DNA of 7,530 nt from an uncultured Alphaproteobacteria bacterium (GCA_947305835.1 CAMZEQ010000036.1:1-7530); one strand, 5' to 3'; counted from the first letter of the stretch, positions 1 to 6,365 are shown. Notes: generated from the sequence alone by a model not told the origin. A program made the numbers and translations.

Positions 1-1
1 G

Positions 2-604
2 CATCTTGTCGAATTCGTCGAACGGGCTTCCCTGCGCATACGCCACGCCCTGCACGGACTTTCCCTCAACGCCCTGCACCCGCAACAGATGCAGAAAGAT
101 ATTGGCAAAATGAAACATCGCATACAAAACAAGCATTACGGTATGAATGCGGTTTTGTTGGTATTTGCAACGCCTAAAAGTGCGCAAAATTGGCGTTTTT
201 CTTCGATCGTTTATCCCGAAAATTTGAGCCAAAATTTAGAGGTTGATGATTGGTATGACACTATTTCTTTACCGGATGCTTGGTCAATGTTGCTGGATAA
301 AATGGAGGAAAATTTGCGCCAGATTGAAATCAACGGCACGCAACGACAGGATACTTATTACGCCCGTCTGAATGAAAAATCTTTGGCTATGTGGGCACAA
401 GATGAAAGAGCGTTCAAGAAATTGGAATTTTTGAAAGATGTCGTTTTGCGCGGTGTTTATCATCATCAAATGTTGTTATCATTTTCTTTTACCGGTACTC
501 AGGAAGAGTTGGTTGAAAATTGGGCCAAAGCGGGATGGCTTTGGCAGCCGGATTTAACCGGGCCTACCGGTACATTGATCCGAAAAGAGGTGTATTATGA
601 ATAA
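2..604 (+). CDS. DUF2066-like protein, C-terminal part (5' end outside window)
   Basis: The frame is open from the left edge to the TAA at 602-604, giving 200 visible residues. The first internal ATG (89) has no Shine-Dalgarno sequence, and the frame before it reads as plausible protein, so the true start is probably upstream of the window. The visible part has a hydrophobic strand after a Tyr-Gly pair (HYGMNAVLLVFA), then a mixed alpha/beta region, and ends with a strand-helix element (MLLSFSFTGTQEELVENWAKAG). This matches my memory of alphaproteobacterial DUF2066 proteins, which have a conserved 'RYGA..VLVA.A' strand and end in a 'GD.EQL...LA..GL.L' unit. The function of DUF2066 is unknown to me. 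The family is often found next to an AI-2E permease and hda, as here, and the stop overlaps the permease start by 8 bp. Bases 1-90 are much GC-richer than the rest. The family call is moderate; the reading frame itself is fairly secure. Confidence 0.55.
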   Translation, partial: HLVEFVERASLRIRHALHGLSLNALHPQQMQKDIGKMKHRIQNKHYGMNAVLLVFATPKSAQNWRFSSIVYPENLSQNLEVDDWYDTISLPDAWSMLLDKMEENLRQIEINGTQRQDTYYARLNEKSLAMWAQDERAFKKLEFLKDVVLRGVYHHQMLLSFSFTGTQEELVENWAKAGWLWQPDLTGPTGTLIRKEVYYE

Positions 605-1646
605 AAAATGGATTTTGTTGATCGGCGGGGCTGTTGTCATGCTGTATTTTTTAAATGCCATTCAGGGTATTTTGTTGCCTTTTGTCTTGGCTTTTGTTTT
701 GGCTTATTTGCTGAATCCGGCAGTGTCGTGGTTAGGACAAAGAATCGGGCGCACTCTCGCCTCTGCTTTGGCCGTTGTTTTTGTTTTGATTTTATGCGTT
801 TTATTGTCGTTTTTATTGTTGCCGATTTTGCAAACACAGATCAGTTCTTTTATCGGTCGGGTACCGTTAATGGCAGATCAATTAGCGGGTTATTTGAAAA
901 AGTTTGTTTTATGGAGCCGTCCCGAAATGTCTTATCAGCAAATTTATCATTTATCTGAGGCGACAACACAAACAACCATCAGCCTTTTAAAGGCATTGGG
1001 TGTGGGCTTGAATCAGGTCGTTTCGGGCAGTTTGGCGGTCGTGAATGTTCTGGCTTTATTATTTATCAGCCCCATTATTTTGTTTTATGTTTTAAAGGAT
1101 TTACCCCAAATGAAAAAGAAATCTCAAGATGCTTTACCGCGATCTTATCGTCATCAAATTCAATCATTAGCGCAAGAATTGGATAAAACTTTGGCGGGCT
1201 TTTTACGTGGCCAATCGAGTGTTTGTTTATTATTGGCGCTTTACTATGCAACAGCTTTAACGTTGATTGGTTTGGATTTAGGGGTTGTAATTGGTTTGAC
1301 AACGGGTATTTTGTCTTTTATTCCCTATGTGGGATTTTTAATCGGTTTGGTGATGTCATTGATTTTGGCCCTGGTGCAGAGTTCGGGGTGGTCTTTGATT
1401 TTATGGGTTTTAGGGGTCTTTATTGTCGGAAATATTTTGGAAGGTTATATCCTAACGCCTAATTTGGTCGGGCGTCGTGTCGGGTTACATCCTGTTTGGA
1501 TTTTATTTGCTTTGTTGTCGGGTGGTGCCATGTTTGGTTTCTTGGGTGTTTTGGTGGCGGTACCTGTGGCTGCGGTAATCGGTGTTTTGGTGCGGCATTT
1601 GTATACTTTGTATCAAGACAGCCGCTTTTATAAAGGAGAGAAATGA
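597..1646 (+). CDS. AI-2E family (PerM/YdiK-like) inner-membrane permease
   Basis: This is a 349-residue polytopic membrane protein of usual family length. Hydrophobic segments lie at about residues 5-45 (two adjacent spans), 55-78, 148-167, 205-225, 227-262 (two spans), 266-283 and 299-335. A hydrophilic, probably extracytoplasmic loop spans about 80-145. Family hallmarks are PYVGFLIG at 243-250, the LEGYILTPNLVGRRVGLHP block at 281-299, and the glycine-rich AMFGFLGVLVAVPVAA stretch at 311-326. Members were named for TqsA and autoinducer-2 export, but many are of unknown substrate and some act as Na+/H+ antiporters, so no substrate is assigned. The start at 597 is supported by AGAGG at 586-590 with 6-nt spacing. 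The gene overlaps the previous stop by 8 bp and shares ATGA with hda, so it is embedded in the operon. It commonly sits beside hda in alphaproteobacteria, without a known functional link. Confidence 0.9.
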   Translation: MNKKWILLIGGAVVMLYFLNAIQGILLPFVLAFVLAYLLNPAVSWLGQRIGRTLASALAVVFVLILCVLLSFLLLPILQTQISSFIGRVPLMADQLAGYLKKFVLWSRPEMSYQQIYHLSEATTQTTISLLKALGVGLNQVVSGSLAVVNVLALLFISPIILFYVLKDLPQMKKKSQDALPRSYRHQIQSLAQELDKTLAGFLRGQSSVCLLLALYYATALTLIGLDLGVVIGLTTGILSFIPYVGFLIGLVMSLILALVQSSGWSLILWVLGVFIVGNILEGYILTPNLVGRRVGLHPVWILFALLSGGAMFGFLGVLVAVPVAAVIGVLVRHLYTLYQDSRFYKGEK

Positions 1647-2293
1647 GCGAGCAATTGGTATTTGATTTAGCTTATCGGACTGCCTACGGCCGTGAAAAGT
1701 TTTGGGTGGCTCCTTGCAATCAAGAGGCAATTGCCTGGATTGATCGTTATCCTGATTGGCCGATGCATGCTTTATTGATTTACGGTCCGTCCGGTTCGGG
1801 TAAGACACATTTGGCGACGCTGTTTTCGGATACGATTATTCAAGCCGATCAATTGGTCCAAGATTTCAAACCGCATTTTCAAAAAAAAATGGTGGTCGAA
1901 AATCTGCAAAATTTAGCTGATGAGGAGGCTTTATTGCATTTGTTTAATTTTATTCAGGAGATGGGGGGAGATTTGTTGTTAACCGCAAAAAAAGTTCCCC
2001 AATTTTGTTTACCTGATTTACAATCTCGATTAAACATGATTGCAAAAGCGGAAATTATGATGCCGGATGAAAGTGCTATTCGTGCTGTGGCGCATAAGGC
2101 GTTTGAAGACAGGCATATTTTGGTGGATGAGCCTGTTTTGGATTATTTGGCCGGGCATTTAACACGTTCATTTTCCCTTTTACAACGTGTGGTGGATCGT
2201 TCGGATAAATTATCTTTGGAAGCGGGACGTAAAATCACAATTCAGATTGTTAAACAAGCCATACAAGAATTAAAGGGGGATGAAGATGTTTAA
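1643..2293 (+). CDS. hda: DnaA regulatory inactivator Hda/HdaA (DnaA-like AAA+ ATPase)
   Basis: This 216-residue protein resembles the DnaA AAA+ core without the DnaA DNA-binding domain. The N-terminal QLVFDL (residues 4-9) fits a beta-clamp binding motif, as expected for an Hda that acts on clamp-loaded DNA to stimulate DnaA-ATP hydrolysis after initiation. Walker A is canonical (GPSGSGKT, 48-55). The Walker B position reads MVVENL (83-88), with Glu-Asn where E. coli Hda has Asp-Asn. The sensor 1 strand is LLLTAKKVP (111-119). LPDLQSRL (123-130) carries the probable arginine finger R129, and R175 in TRSFSLL is the probable sensor 2 residue. The C-terminal RKITIQIVKQAI matches the RKLTIPFVKEIL-like end of Hda. 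The start shares ATGA with the upstream stop and has AAGGAG at 1633-1638. A run of nine A lies at 1881-1889, just before Walker B. The 3' end overlaps ftsK by 8 bp. Confidence 0.9.
   Translation: MSEQLVFDLAYRTAYGREKFWVAPCNQEAIAWIDRYPDWPMHALLIYGPSGSGKTHLATLFSDTIIQADQLVQDFKPHFQKKMVVENLQNLADEEALLHLFNFIQEMGGDLLLTAKKVPQFCLPDLQSRLNMIAKAEIMMPDESAIRAVAHKAFEDRHILVDEPVLDYLAGHLTRSFSLLQRVVDRSDKLSLEAGRKITIQIVKQAIQELKGDEDV
2272..2279 (+). promoter_or_regulatory. Shine-Dalgarno site that decides the ftsK start
   Basis: AAAGGGGG lies inside the last codons of hda. It directly abuts the ATG at 2280 (0-nt spacing) but is 6 nt from the ATG at 2286, a normal distance. This favours 2286 as the ftsK start and produces an 8-bp hda/ftsK overlap (ATGTTTAA), the same arrangement as the 8-bp overlap at 597-604. 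Confidence 0.7.
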
Positions 2294-4478
2294 ACGTATT
2301 TTTTCTCATCCGAAAGTTCGATCTGTGTTTTGGGGATGTTTGGGAGTTTTTACCATGGTCAGTTTGTTGGGGTATCATGCCCAGGACAATTCGTGGAATA
2401 CATCCAGCGGAAACGTCCAAAATTATTTGGGGATTACGGGTGCTTGGACAGCTGATATTTTGTTACAATTGATTGGGGTGATGGCGTTTGTTTTTCCTGT
2501 CGTTTGTTTTATTTTTGCACTCTTTTTATGGCGTCAAACAAGATGGTTAAAGTTGCGTTTATTCTTCGTTATTACGGGTTTTTTATGGACAGATTATTTT
2601 TTGGGGAAAATACCGTATGAAACGATGCGTGGTTGGTTTAAGGCAGACTTAGGCGGTTTTATCGGAAGATTTTTAAATAATCTGTGGACGCTGCCCAAAG
2701 GTTATTGGTTGATTTTATGGGCGGGCATATCGGTTGCCTTGTTCACATGGGCTTTGATGTTACCTTTGGGCAAGGTCATGTCTGTTTTGGGTAAAATAAC
2801 TGCTACGCTGGGAAAAAGTGTTTGGTGGGTGGTACGCAAAACAGGATTCAGATTTCCCGCTCGTTTACATATGTTATTTCAAAAATTGCACATTCATCAT
2901 CAGGTGGAAAAAATCAAAAAATCCGTACCGAAAGTTAAAATTAAGGCGATTAAAAATAGTCCTCAAACATTGGTTCCAAAGCCAGTTTGCGGGATGCAGT
3001 TGCCCTCAACGGATTTATTGGCACCCGTGAAAGAAAGTTCCGGAATACATTTAAGCAAAGATCAAATGAATCAAATTTCACGTTCGCTGGAAAGTGTGTT
3101 GGCGGAATTCGGTGTTCAGGGGCAAGTCGTGGGAGCAAAGCCCGGACCTGTGGTTACCTTATATGAATTTGAACCGGCCAGCGGGGTTAAAACTTCCCGT
3201 GTGATTGCTTTGGCCGATGATGTGGCGCGTGAAATGCGGGCTGTTTCCGTGCGTATGGCTCTGGTGCCGGGCAGCAACGTCATCGGTATAGAAATGCCCA
3301 ATCAAAATCGCGAAACGGTTTATATCCGTGAAATGATTGAAGATGATGATTTCAAAAACCACAAGGGGGCCTTGCCGATTGTGCTGGGTAAAAATATTGG
3401 CGGTAAGCCTATTTTTGCGGATTTGGCGAAGATGCCGCACTTGTTGGTGGCAGGGACGACAGGTTCCGGTAAATCTGTGGGTATTAATACCATGATTTTA
3501 TCGCTGCTTTATCGTTTTACACCTGAACAGTGCCGTTTAATTATGGTGGATCCCAAAATGGTGGAATTGTCGGTTTATAACGGAATTCCGCATTTGCTGA
3601 CACCCGTGGTAACAGAGCCCGGTAAATCTTTGATGGCTTTAAAGTGGGCAGTCCATGAAATGGAAGATCGTTATCGTAATATGAGCCAATTGGGTGTGCG
3701 TAATATTGAAGGCTTTAATGCCAAACTGAAAGAAGCAAAAGAAAAGAATTTAACCTTAAAACGCCGTGTCCAAACGGGTTTTGATCCGGCGACAGGCGAA
3801 CCCATTATGGAAGATCAGGCCTTTGATTTAACACCATTGCCTTATATTGTCTTTATCATTGATGAAATGGCGGATTTGATGGGCCAATGCGGTAAAGAAG
3901 CCGATCCTTTGATTCAACGCTTGGCACAAATGGCGCGTGCCGTTGGTATTCATTTGATTTTGGCAACTCAGCGTCCTTCAGTGGATGTGGTGACAGGGAC
4001 GATTAAATCCAACTTCCCATCGCGTATTTCCTTCCAAGTGCGCAACAAGATTGACTCACGCACGATTTTGGATGAACAAGGTGCCGAACAACTGTTGGGT
4101 AAAGGGGATATGCTCTATATGCCGGCGGGCAATAAGCCCACGCGTATTCACGGGCCTTTTGTATCGGATGAAGATGTGGCCAATGTGGTGAAGCACTGGT
4201 CCGCACAAGGTGAGCCCAAATATGTGGATGCCGTGGTGGAAGAATCGGCACAAATAGCATCAGGTGGTGCCGGAGGTAGCGCTGGGCCGGGGGGTAGTCT
4301 GTATGATCAAGCAGTAGCTATTGTCTTGCGCGATAAAAAACCGACAACCAGTTATATTCAACGGCGTTTGTCTATCGGTTATAACAAAGCGGCCGATTTG
4401 ATTGACCAAATGGAAGCCAACGGTATTATTTCCCCGCCCAACGTGGCCGGCAAACGCGAAATTCTGAAAGGCGAATAG
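2286..4478 (+). CDS. ftsK: DNA translocase FtsK
   Basis: FtsK is a septum-anchored hexameric ATPase that pumps chromosomal DNA toward dif and activates XerCD. From the ATG at 2286 the product has 730 residues. Four hydrophobic spans lie at about 12-30, 57-82, 88-106 and 139-161. A basic linker of only about 90 residues follows, far shorter than in E. coli FtsK (1329 residues overall). The motor alpha domain begins near 255. Walker A is GTTGSGKS (390-397) and Walker B is FIIDEMADL, with D526 and E527. It is followed by the diagnostic LATQRPSVDVVTGTIKSN and RTILDEQGAEQLLG motifs. A glycine-rich tether (658-671) leads to the C-terminal gamma winged helix (671-730), which contains RRLSIGYNKAADLIDQMEA and ends GKREILKGE. 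The gamma recognition helix is unusual (see findings). An upstream ATG at 2280 would add two residues but lacks proper SD spacing. lolA follows after one base. Confidence 0.96.
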   Translation: MFKRIFSHPKVRSVFWGCLGVFTMVSLLGYHAQDNSWNTSSGNVQNYLGITGAWTADILLQLIGVMAFVFPVVCFIFALFLWRQTRWLKLRLFFVITGFLWTDYFLGKIPYETMRGWFKADLGGFIGRFLNNLWTLPKGYWLILWAGISVALFTWALMLPLGKVMSVLGKITATLGKSVWWVVRKTGFRFPARLHMLFQKLHIHHQVEKIKKSVPKVKIKAIKNSPQTLVPKPVCGMQLPSTDLLAPVKESSGIHLSKDQMNQISRSLESVLAEFGVQGQVVGAKPGPVVTLYEFEPASGVKTSRVIALADDVAREMRAVSVRMALVPGSNVIGIEMPNQNRETVYIREMIEDDDFKNHKGALPIVLGKNIGGKPIFADLAKMPHLLVAGTTGSGKSVGINTMILSLLYRFTPEQCRLIMVDPKMVELSVYNGIPHLLTPVVTEPGKSLMALKWAVHEMEDRYRNMSQLGVRNIEGFNAKLKEAKEKNLTLKRRVQTGFDPATGEPIMEDQAFDLTPLPYIVFIIDEMADLMGQCGKEADPLIQRLAQMARAVGIHLILATQRPSVDVVTGTIKSNFPSRISFQVRNKIDSRTILDEQGAEQLLGKGDMLYMPAGNKPTRIHGPFVSDEDVANVVKHWSAQGEPKYVDAVVEESAQIASGGAGGSAGPGGSLYDQAVAIVLRDKKPTTSYIQRRLSIGYNKAADLIDQMEANGIISPPNVAGKREILKGE

Positions 4479-4479
4479 G

Positions 4480-5097
4480 ATGAAAAAACTGCTTTTGCTT
4501 TTACTTTTGACTTTTTCAGTGCCGGTGATGGCTGTAGTGGATAATGAAATTGATACGCCGGCCAATCGCACGATTTTAAACAAGGTGGAAAAGGCCTATA
4601 ATAAAATGCGTACATTACAGGCCAAATTTGCCCAATTCAATTCCAAAATGAAAGATGATTTACAAACGGGGATTATTTATATTTCTCGCCCCGGACAAAT
4701 GCGCCTGGCCTATGAAAAAGGCTCGCCTTTGGAATTTGTGGCCACCAATGGTGCCTTTATTTATCACGATAAAGATTTAGAAGAGGTCAATTATTTTGAG
4801 CTTAACTCCACCCCCGTGGAATGGATTTTACGCGATAAATTGCTCTTTGATGATGCGGGTTTTATAGTGACCGATGTGCAAAATGTGTTGGATGAATACT
4901 ATATTACCGCCCATAAAAAAGATGCTAAAGAATTGGGCGAACTAACACTTATCATTGATAAAGACACGTTGGAATTAAAACAATGGGATATTTTGGATAT
5001 GCAAGGGATTAAGTCTACGGTTTCGCTTTTTGATATAAAACAAAACATTCCTATTGACAAAAAGATTTTTTTGTTTCATAATCCGTATCAAGATTAA
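4480..5097 (+). CDS. lolA: Outer-membrane lipoprotein carrier protein LolA
   Basis: LolA is a periplasmic chaperone that takes lipoproteins released by the LolCDE complex and delivers them to the outer membrane. The 205-residue precursor has a clear signal peptide: KK, a poly-Leu core, and a likely cut after VMA (residue 18). The mature part shows LolA features: a helix with a KAYNKMRTLQAKFAQFNS pattern (38-55), then GIIYISRPGQMRLAYEKGSP (64-83), in which R70 of the SRP motif corresponds to the functionally important Arg of the E. coli KRP motif. Alternating beta strands follow, with TPVEWILRDKLLFD and an 'LTLIIDKDTLELKQWDILD' hairpin. This form, lacking a C-terminal extension, is common in alphaproteobacteria. 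It starts one base after the ftsK stop, with AAAGG at 4467-4471 inside ftsK, so coupled translation is likely. ftsK-lolA adjacency is widespread in proteobacteria and supports the call. No lolB is visible in the window. Confidence 0.9.
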   Translation: MKKLLLLLLLTFSVPVMAVVDNEIDTPANRTILNKVEKAYNKMRTLQAKFAQFNSKMKDDLQTGIIYISRPGQMRLAYEKGSPLEFVATNGAFIYHDKDLEEVNYFELNSTPVEWILRDKLLFDDAGFIVTDVQNVLDEYYITAHKKDAKELGELTLIIDKDTLELKQWDILDMQGIKSTVSLFDIKQNIPIDKKIFLFHNPYQD

Positions 5098-5104
5098 AAA
5101 AAAC

Positions 5105-5111
5105 GGGGAGG
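5105..5111 (+). promoter_or_regulatory. Strong Shine-Dalgarno site of the ankyrin-like gene
   Basis: GGGGAGG lies 6 nt before the ATG at 5118, in the 20-bp gap after lolA. It is the strongest ribosome-binding site in the window and fixes the start. It suggests this gene is translated independently of lolA although co-transcribed. Confidence 0.65.
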
Positions 5112-5117
5112 TTTTTC

Positions 5118-5822
5118 ATGAAAAAATTCTTATTGACATGTGCTTTGGGGGCGTTGGTGTCTTTGCCCGGATGGTCCGCGCCGCAGCAATCAGAATGTGC
5201 CTATTCACCGCGCCAAATGTTGGTGCGTGATGCAAAGGATGCCACTCAGATTGCCGATCTGATTAAGCAAGGCGTTGTTTTTGATGAAGAGCCCCGTTGC
5301 GGTGGTACATTGATGCAATTGGCAGTCCGGCGCGGGAATGCAGATGTGTTAAAAGTTTTGTTAGAGCAGGATTTAAAGCGCGCCAACCAATCTGTCAGTT
5401 TGGATGAATTTCCTATTACCGGCGCACCTAAAAAAGTTCCGTTGTGGTTGTTTGCGGCTTACTATGCACCCAATGAAAATATCATTGTTTTATTGCATCA
5501 AGCGCTTCAAATGTCTAATCCGAACAATATTGCGATGACGGATGAGATGGGACGCAATGTTTTGTGGTATATGGATCGCAATCCTGTTTTGCGTAAAACG
5601 GATCTTTATGATCAATTGAACGGACAATTATTGACGACACTTTCCAATTCAAACAATACGGATGTGTTGTTGAATGCGGCTGTATCCGGTGTCACACCGA
5701 CATTGGATGCGTCAAATCAATTAAAACCCCAAAATTTGTTGCCGGGTAAATTATCTTTGCCGCAATCATCTCAGAAAGCGCAATCTCAACCGCAGCAAGA
5801 AATTGTTGAACCTTCTAAATAA
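5118..5822 (+). CDS. Exported ankyrin-repeat-like protein of unknown function
   Basis: This 234-residue precursor has a signal peptide (KK, hydrophobic core, likely cut near GWSA, residues 18-21) and so is probably periplasmic or secreted. The clearest ankyrin-like unit is GTLMQLAVRRGNADVLKVLLEQD (split here as GTLMQLAVRRG, 63-73, and NADVLKVLLEQD, 74-85). A second degenerate unit follows at PLWLFAAYYAPNENIIVLLHQAL (108-130), and a third partial one starts at DEMGRNVLW (142-150). The residues before the first unit (AKDATQIADLIKQGV, 39-53) look like the end of a preceding repeat. Mature cysteines are C27 and C61, which could form a disulfide. About 40 C-terminal residues are rich in Gln, Ser and Pro and probably disordered. 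The gene lies 20 bp after lolA with a strong SD and ends the operon, its stop overlapping the convergent regulator stop by 8 bp. Partner and function are not recognisable; such repeats usually mediate protein binding. Confidence 0.8.
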   Translation: MKKFLLTCALGALVSLPGWSAPQQSECAYSPRQMLVRDAKDATQIADLIKQGVVFDEEPRCGGTLMQLAVRRGNADVLKVLLEQDLKRANQSVSLDEFPITGAPKKVPLWLFAAYYAPNENIIVLLHQALQMSNPNNIAMTDEMGRNVLWYMDRNPVLRKTDLYDQLNGQLLTTLSNSNNTDVLLNAAVSGVTPTLDASNQLKPQNLLPGKLSLPQSSQKAQSQPQQEIVEPSK

Positions 5823-6324
5823 GTGTATAAAAATTGTCTTGTACTATGATAATTTTGTCATGGTCCGGACCGATTTTTTGGCGTAACGCGTAAATGTGGC
5901 TTTCCAATGTATGGGTATGGATGTCATTTTGATAGTGCCATACAGCTTTTAAAATTTCGTCTTTTGAAGCCTGATTTTTTTTGCATTGCGTTAAATATTT
6001 GATAATATCGGATTCTTTTTCGGTCAATTGGATGATTTTGTGATTTTTTTTATGGATTAACTGACGTTTTTGGGGCAACCACTTGAAAAAAACATTTTCA
6101 AAATGGGGTTCTTGTGCCTTTGAAATTACTCCTTTTAAATTATCGAAACAAAAAGGAAGGAGAATATCTTTTCCCAAAATCAATGTCGGTTTGTCGTTGC
6201 TCATTTCAGATTCTGTAATGATGACACAATAGGAATGATCAGTTTGATATTTTTCGGCATCTGAGCCCAATAAATCCAATAACGCCTTTTCCCAAATGAA
6301 ATTTTGTACTTTTATACCAATCAT
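5815..6324 (-). CDS. OmpR/PhoB-type winged-helix regulator with degenerate receiver
   Basis: This 169-residue protein has a C-terminal DNA-binding domain from about residue 98: LTEKESDIIKYL begins it, KDEILKAVW follows, and the recognition helix is THTLESHIYALRQKI (137-151). That signature matches an alphaproteobacterial group of response regulators with LTEKE and THTLETHIYRLRQKI. The N-terminal part (1-85) is shorter than a normal receiver of about 120 residues. It has no early acidic pair, and the strand YCVIITESEM (32-41) lacks an evident phospho-accepting Asp. GKDILLPFCFDNL (51-63) resembles the usual 'LPKPFRL..L' end of a receiver. Phosphorylation-independent control is therefore likely (inference). 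The C-terminal wing ends DNFYTLI rather than the usual GGYRL. The start at 6324 has AAAAAAGG 6 nt upstream (complement of 6331-6338). No sensor kinase is adjacent. The gene is divergent from kdtA, whose promoter it could regulate. Confidence 0.85.
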   Translation of the reverse strand: MIGIKVQNFIWEKALLDLLGSDAEKYQTDHSYCVIITESEMSNDKPTLILGKDILLPFCFDNLKGVISKAQEPHFENVFFKWLPQKRQLIHKKNHKIIQLTEKESDIIKYLTQCKKNQASKDEILKAVWHYQNDIHTHTLESHIYALRQKIGPDHDKIIIVQDNFYTLI

Positions 6325-6332
6325 CTCTTGCC

Positions 6333-6347
6333 TTTTTTGTCAAAAAA
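6333..6347. repeat. 15-bp A/T palindrome, possible operator
   Basis: TTTTTTGTCAAAAAA is a perfect inverted repeat of 7-bp arms around one central base. It covers the candidate kdtA -35 element and lies next to the regulator's Shine-Dalgarno sequence. It is a plausible autoregulatory site, but its simple A/T composition makes chance likely. Confidence 0.3.
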
Positions 6348-6365
6348 AGATATACATATTATTTA
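6337..6365 (+). promoter_or_regulatory. Candidate sigma-70 promoter for kdtA
   Basis: TTGTCA (6337-6342, 5 of 6 to the -35 consensus) is followed after 17 bp by TATTTA (6360-6365, 4 of 6 to TATAAT). Initiation about 7 bp downstream would leave a 20-nt leader before the kdtA ATG. An alternative pair is TTGCCT (6328-6333) with TATACA (6351-6356), also 17 bp apart. Pattern match only. Confidence 0.4.

Noticed and set aside
89..91. ATG at 89 as the start of the first gene
   Set aside because: No Shine-Dalgarno sequence precedes it, the same frame stays open to the left edge, and the family is longer than the resulting 171 residues.
284..469. Minus-strand open frame of 61 codons within the DUF2066-like gene
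   Set aside because: Low-complexity His/Phe/Gln-rich translation opposite a better-supported plus-strand gene; no ribosome-binding site of note.
1503..1808. Minus-strand frame of 101 codons across the permease/hda junction
   Set aside because: It lies opposite the conserved permease end and the hda Walker A region, and its translation shows no domain pattern; a shadow frame.
4260..4615. Minus-strand frames of 107 and 78 codons over the ftsK end and lolA start
   Set aside because: They run opposite the FtsK gamma domain and the LolA signal peptide, both recognisable proteins, and have no family features.
5105..5112. GGGGAGGT as a KOPS-like octamer
   Set aside because: It differs at the last base from GGGNAGGG and is fully explained as the ribosome-binding site of the ankyrin-like gene; a single near match in 7.5 kb carries no weight.
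5098..5117. Possible loss of an exonuclease III gene after lolA
   Set aside because: I recall xth near lolA and this regulator type in some Rhodospirillales, but the gap here is only 20 bp with no remnant, and my memory of that gene order is not firm enough to call a loss.
5862..5879. GGTCCGGACC palindrome followed two bases later by six T, as a terminator for the operon
   Set aside because: The stem can form only about 4 pairs (including one G-U) around a CCGG loop, too weak for a standard intrinsic terminator. The bases also encode Gly-Pro-Asp of the minus-strand regulator.
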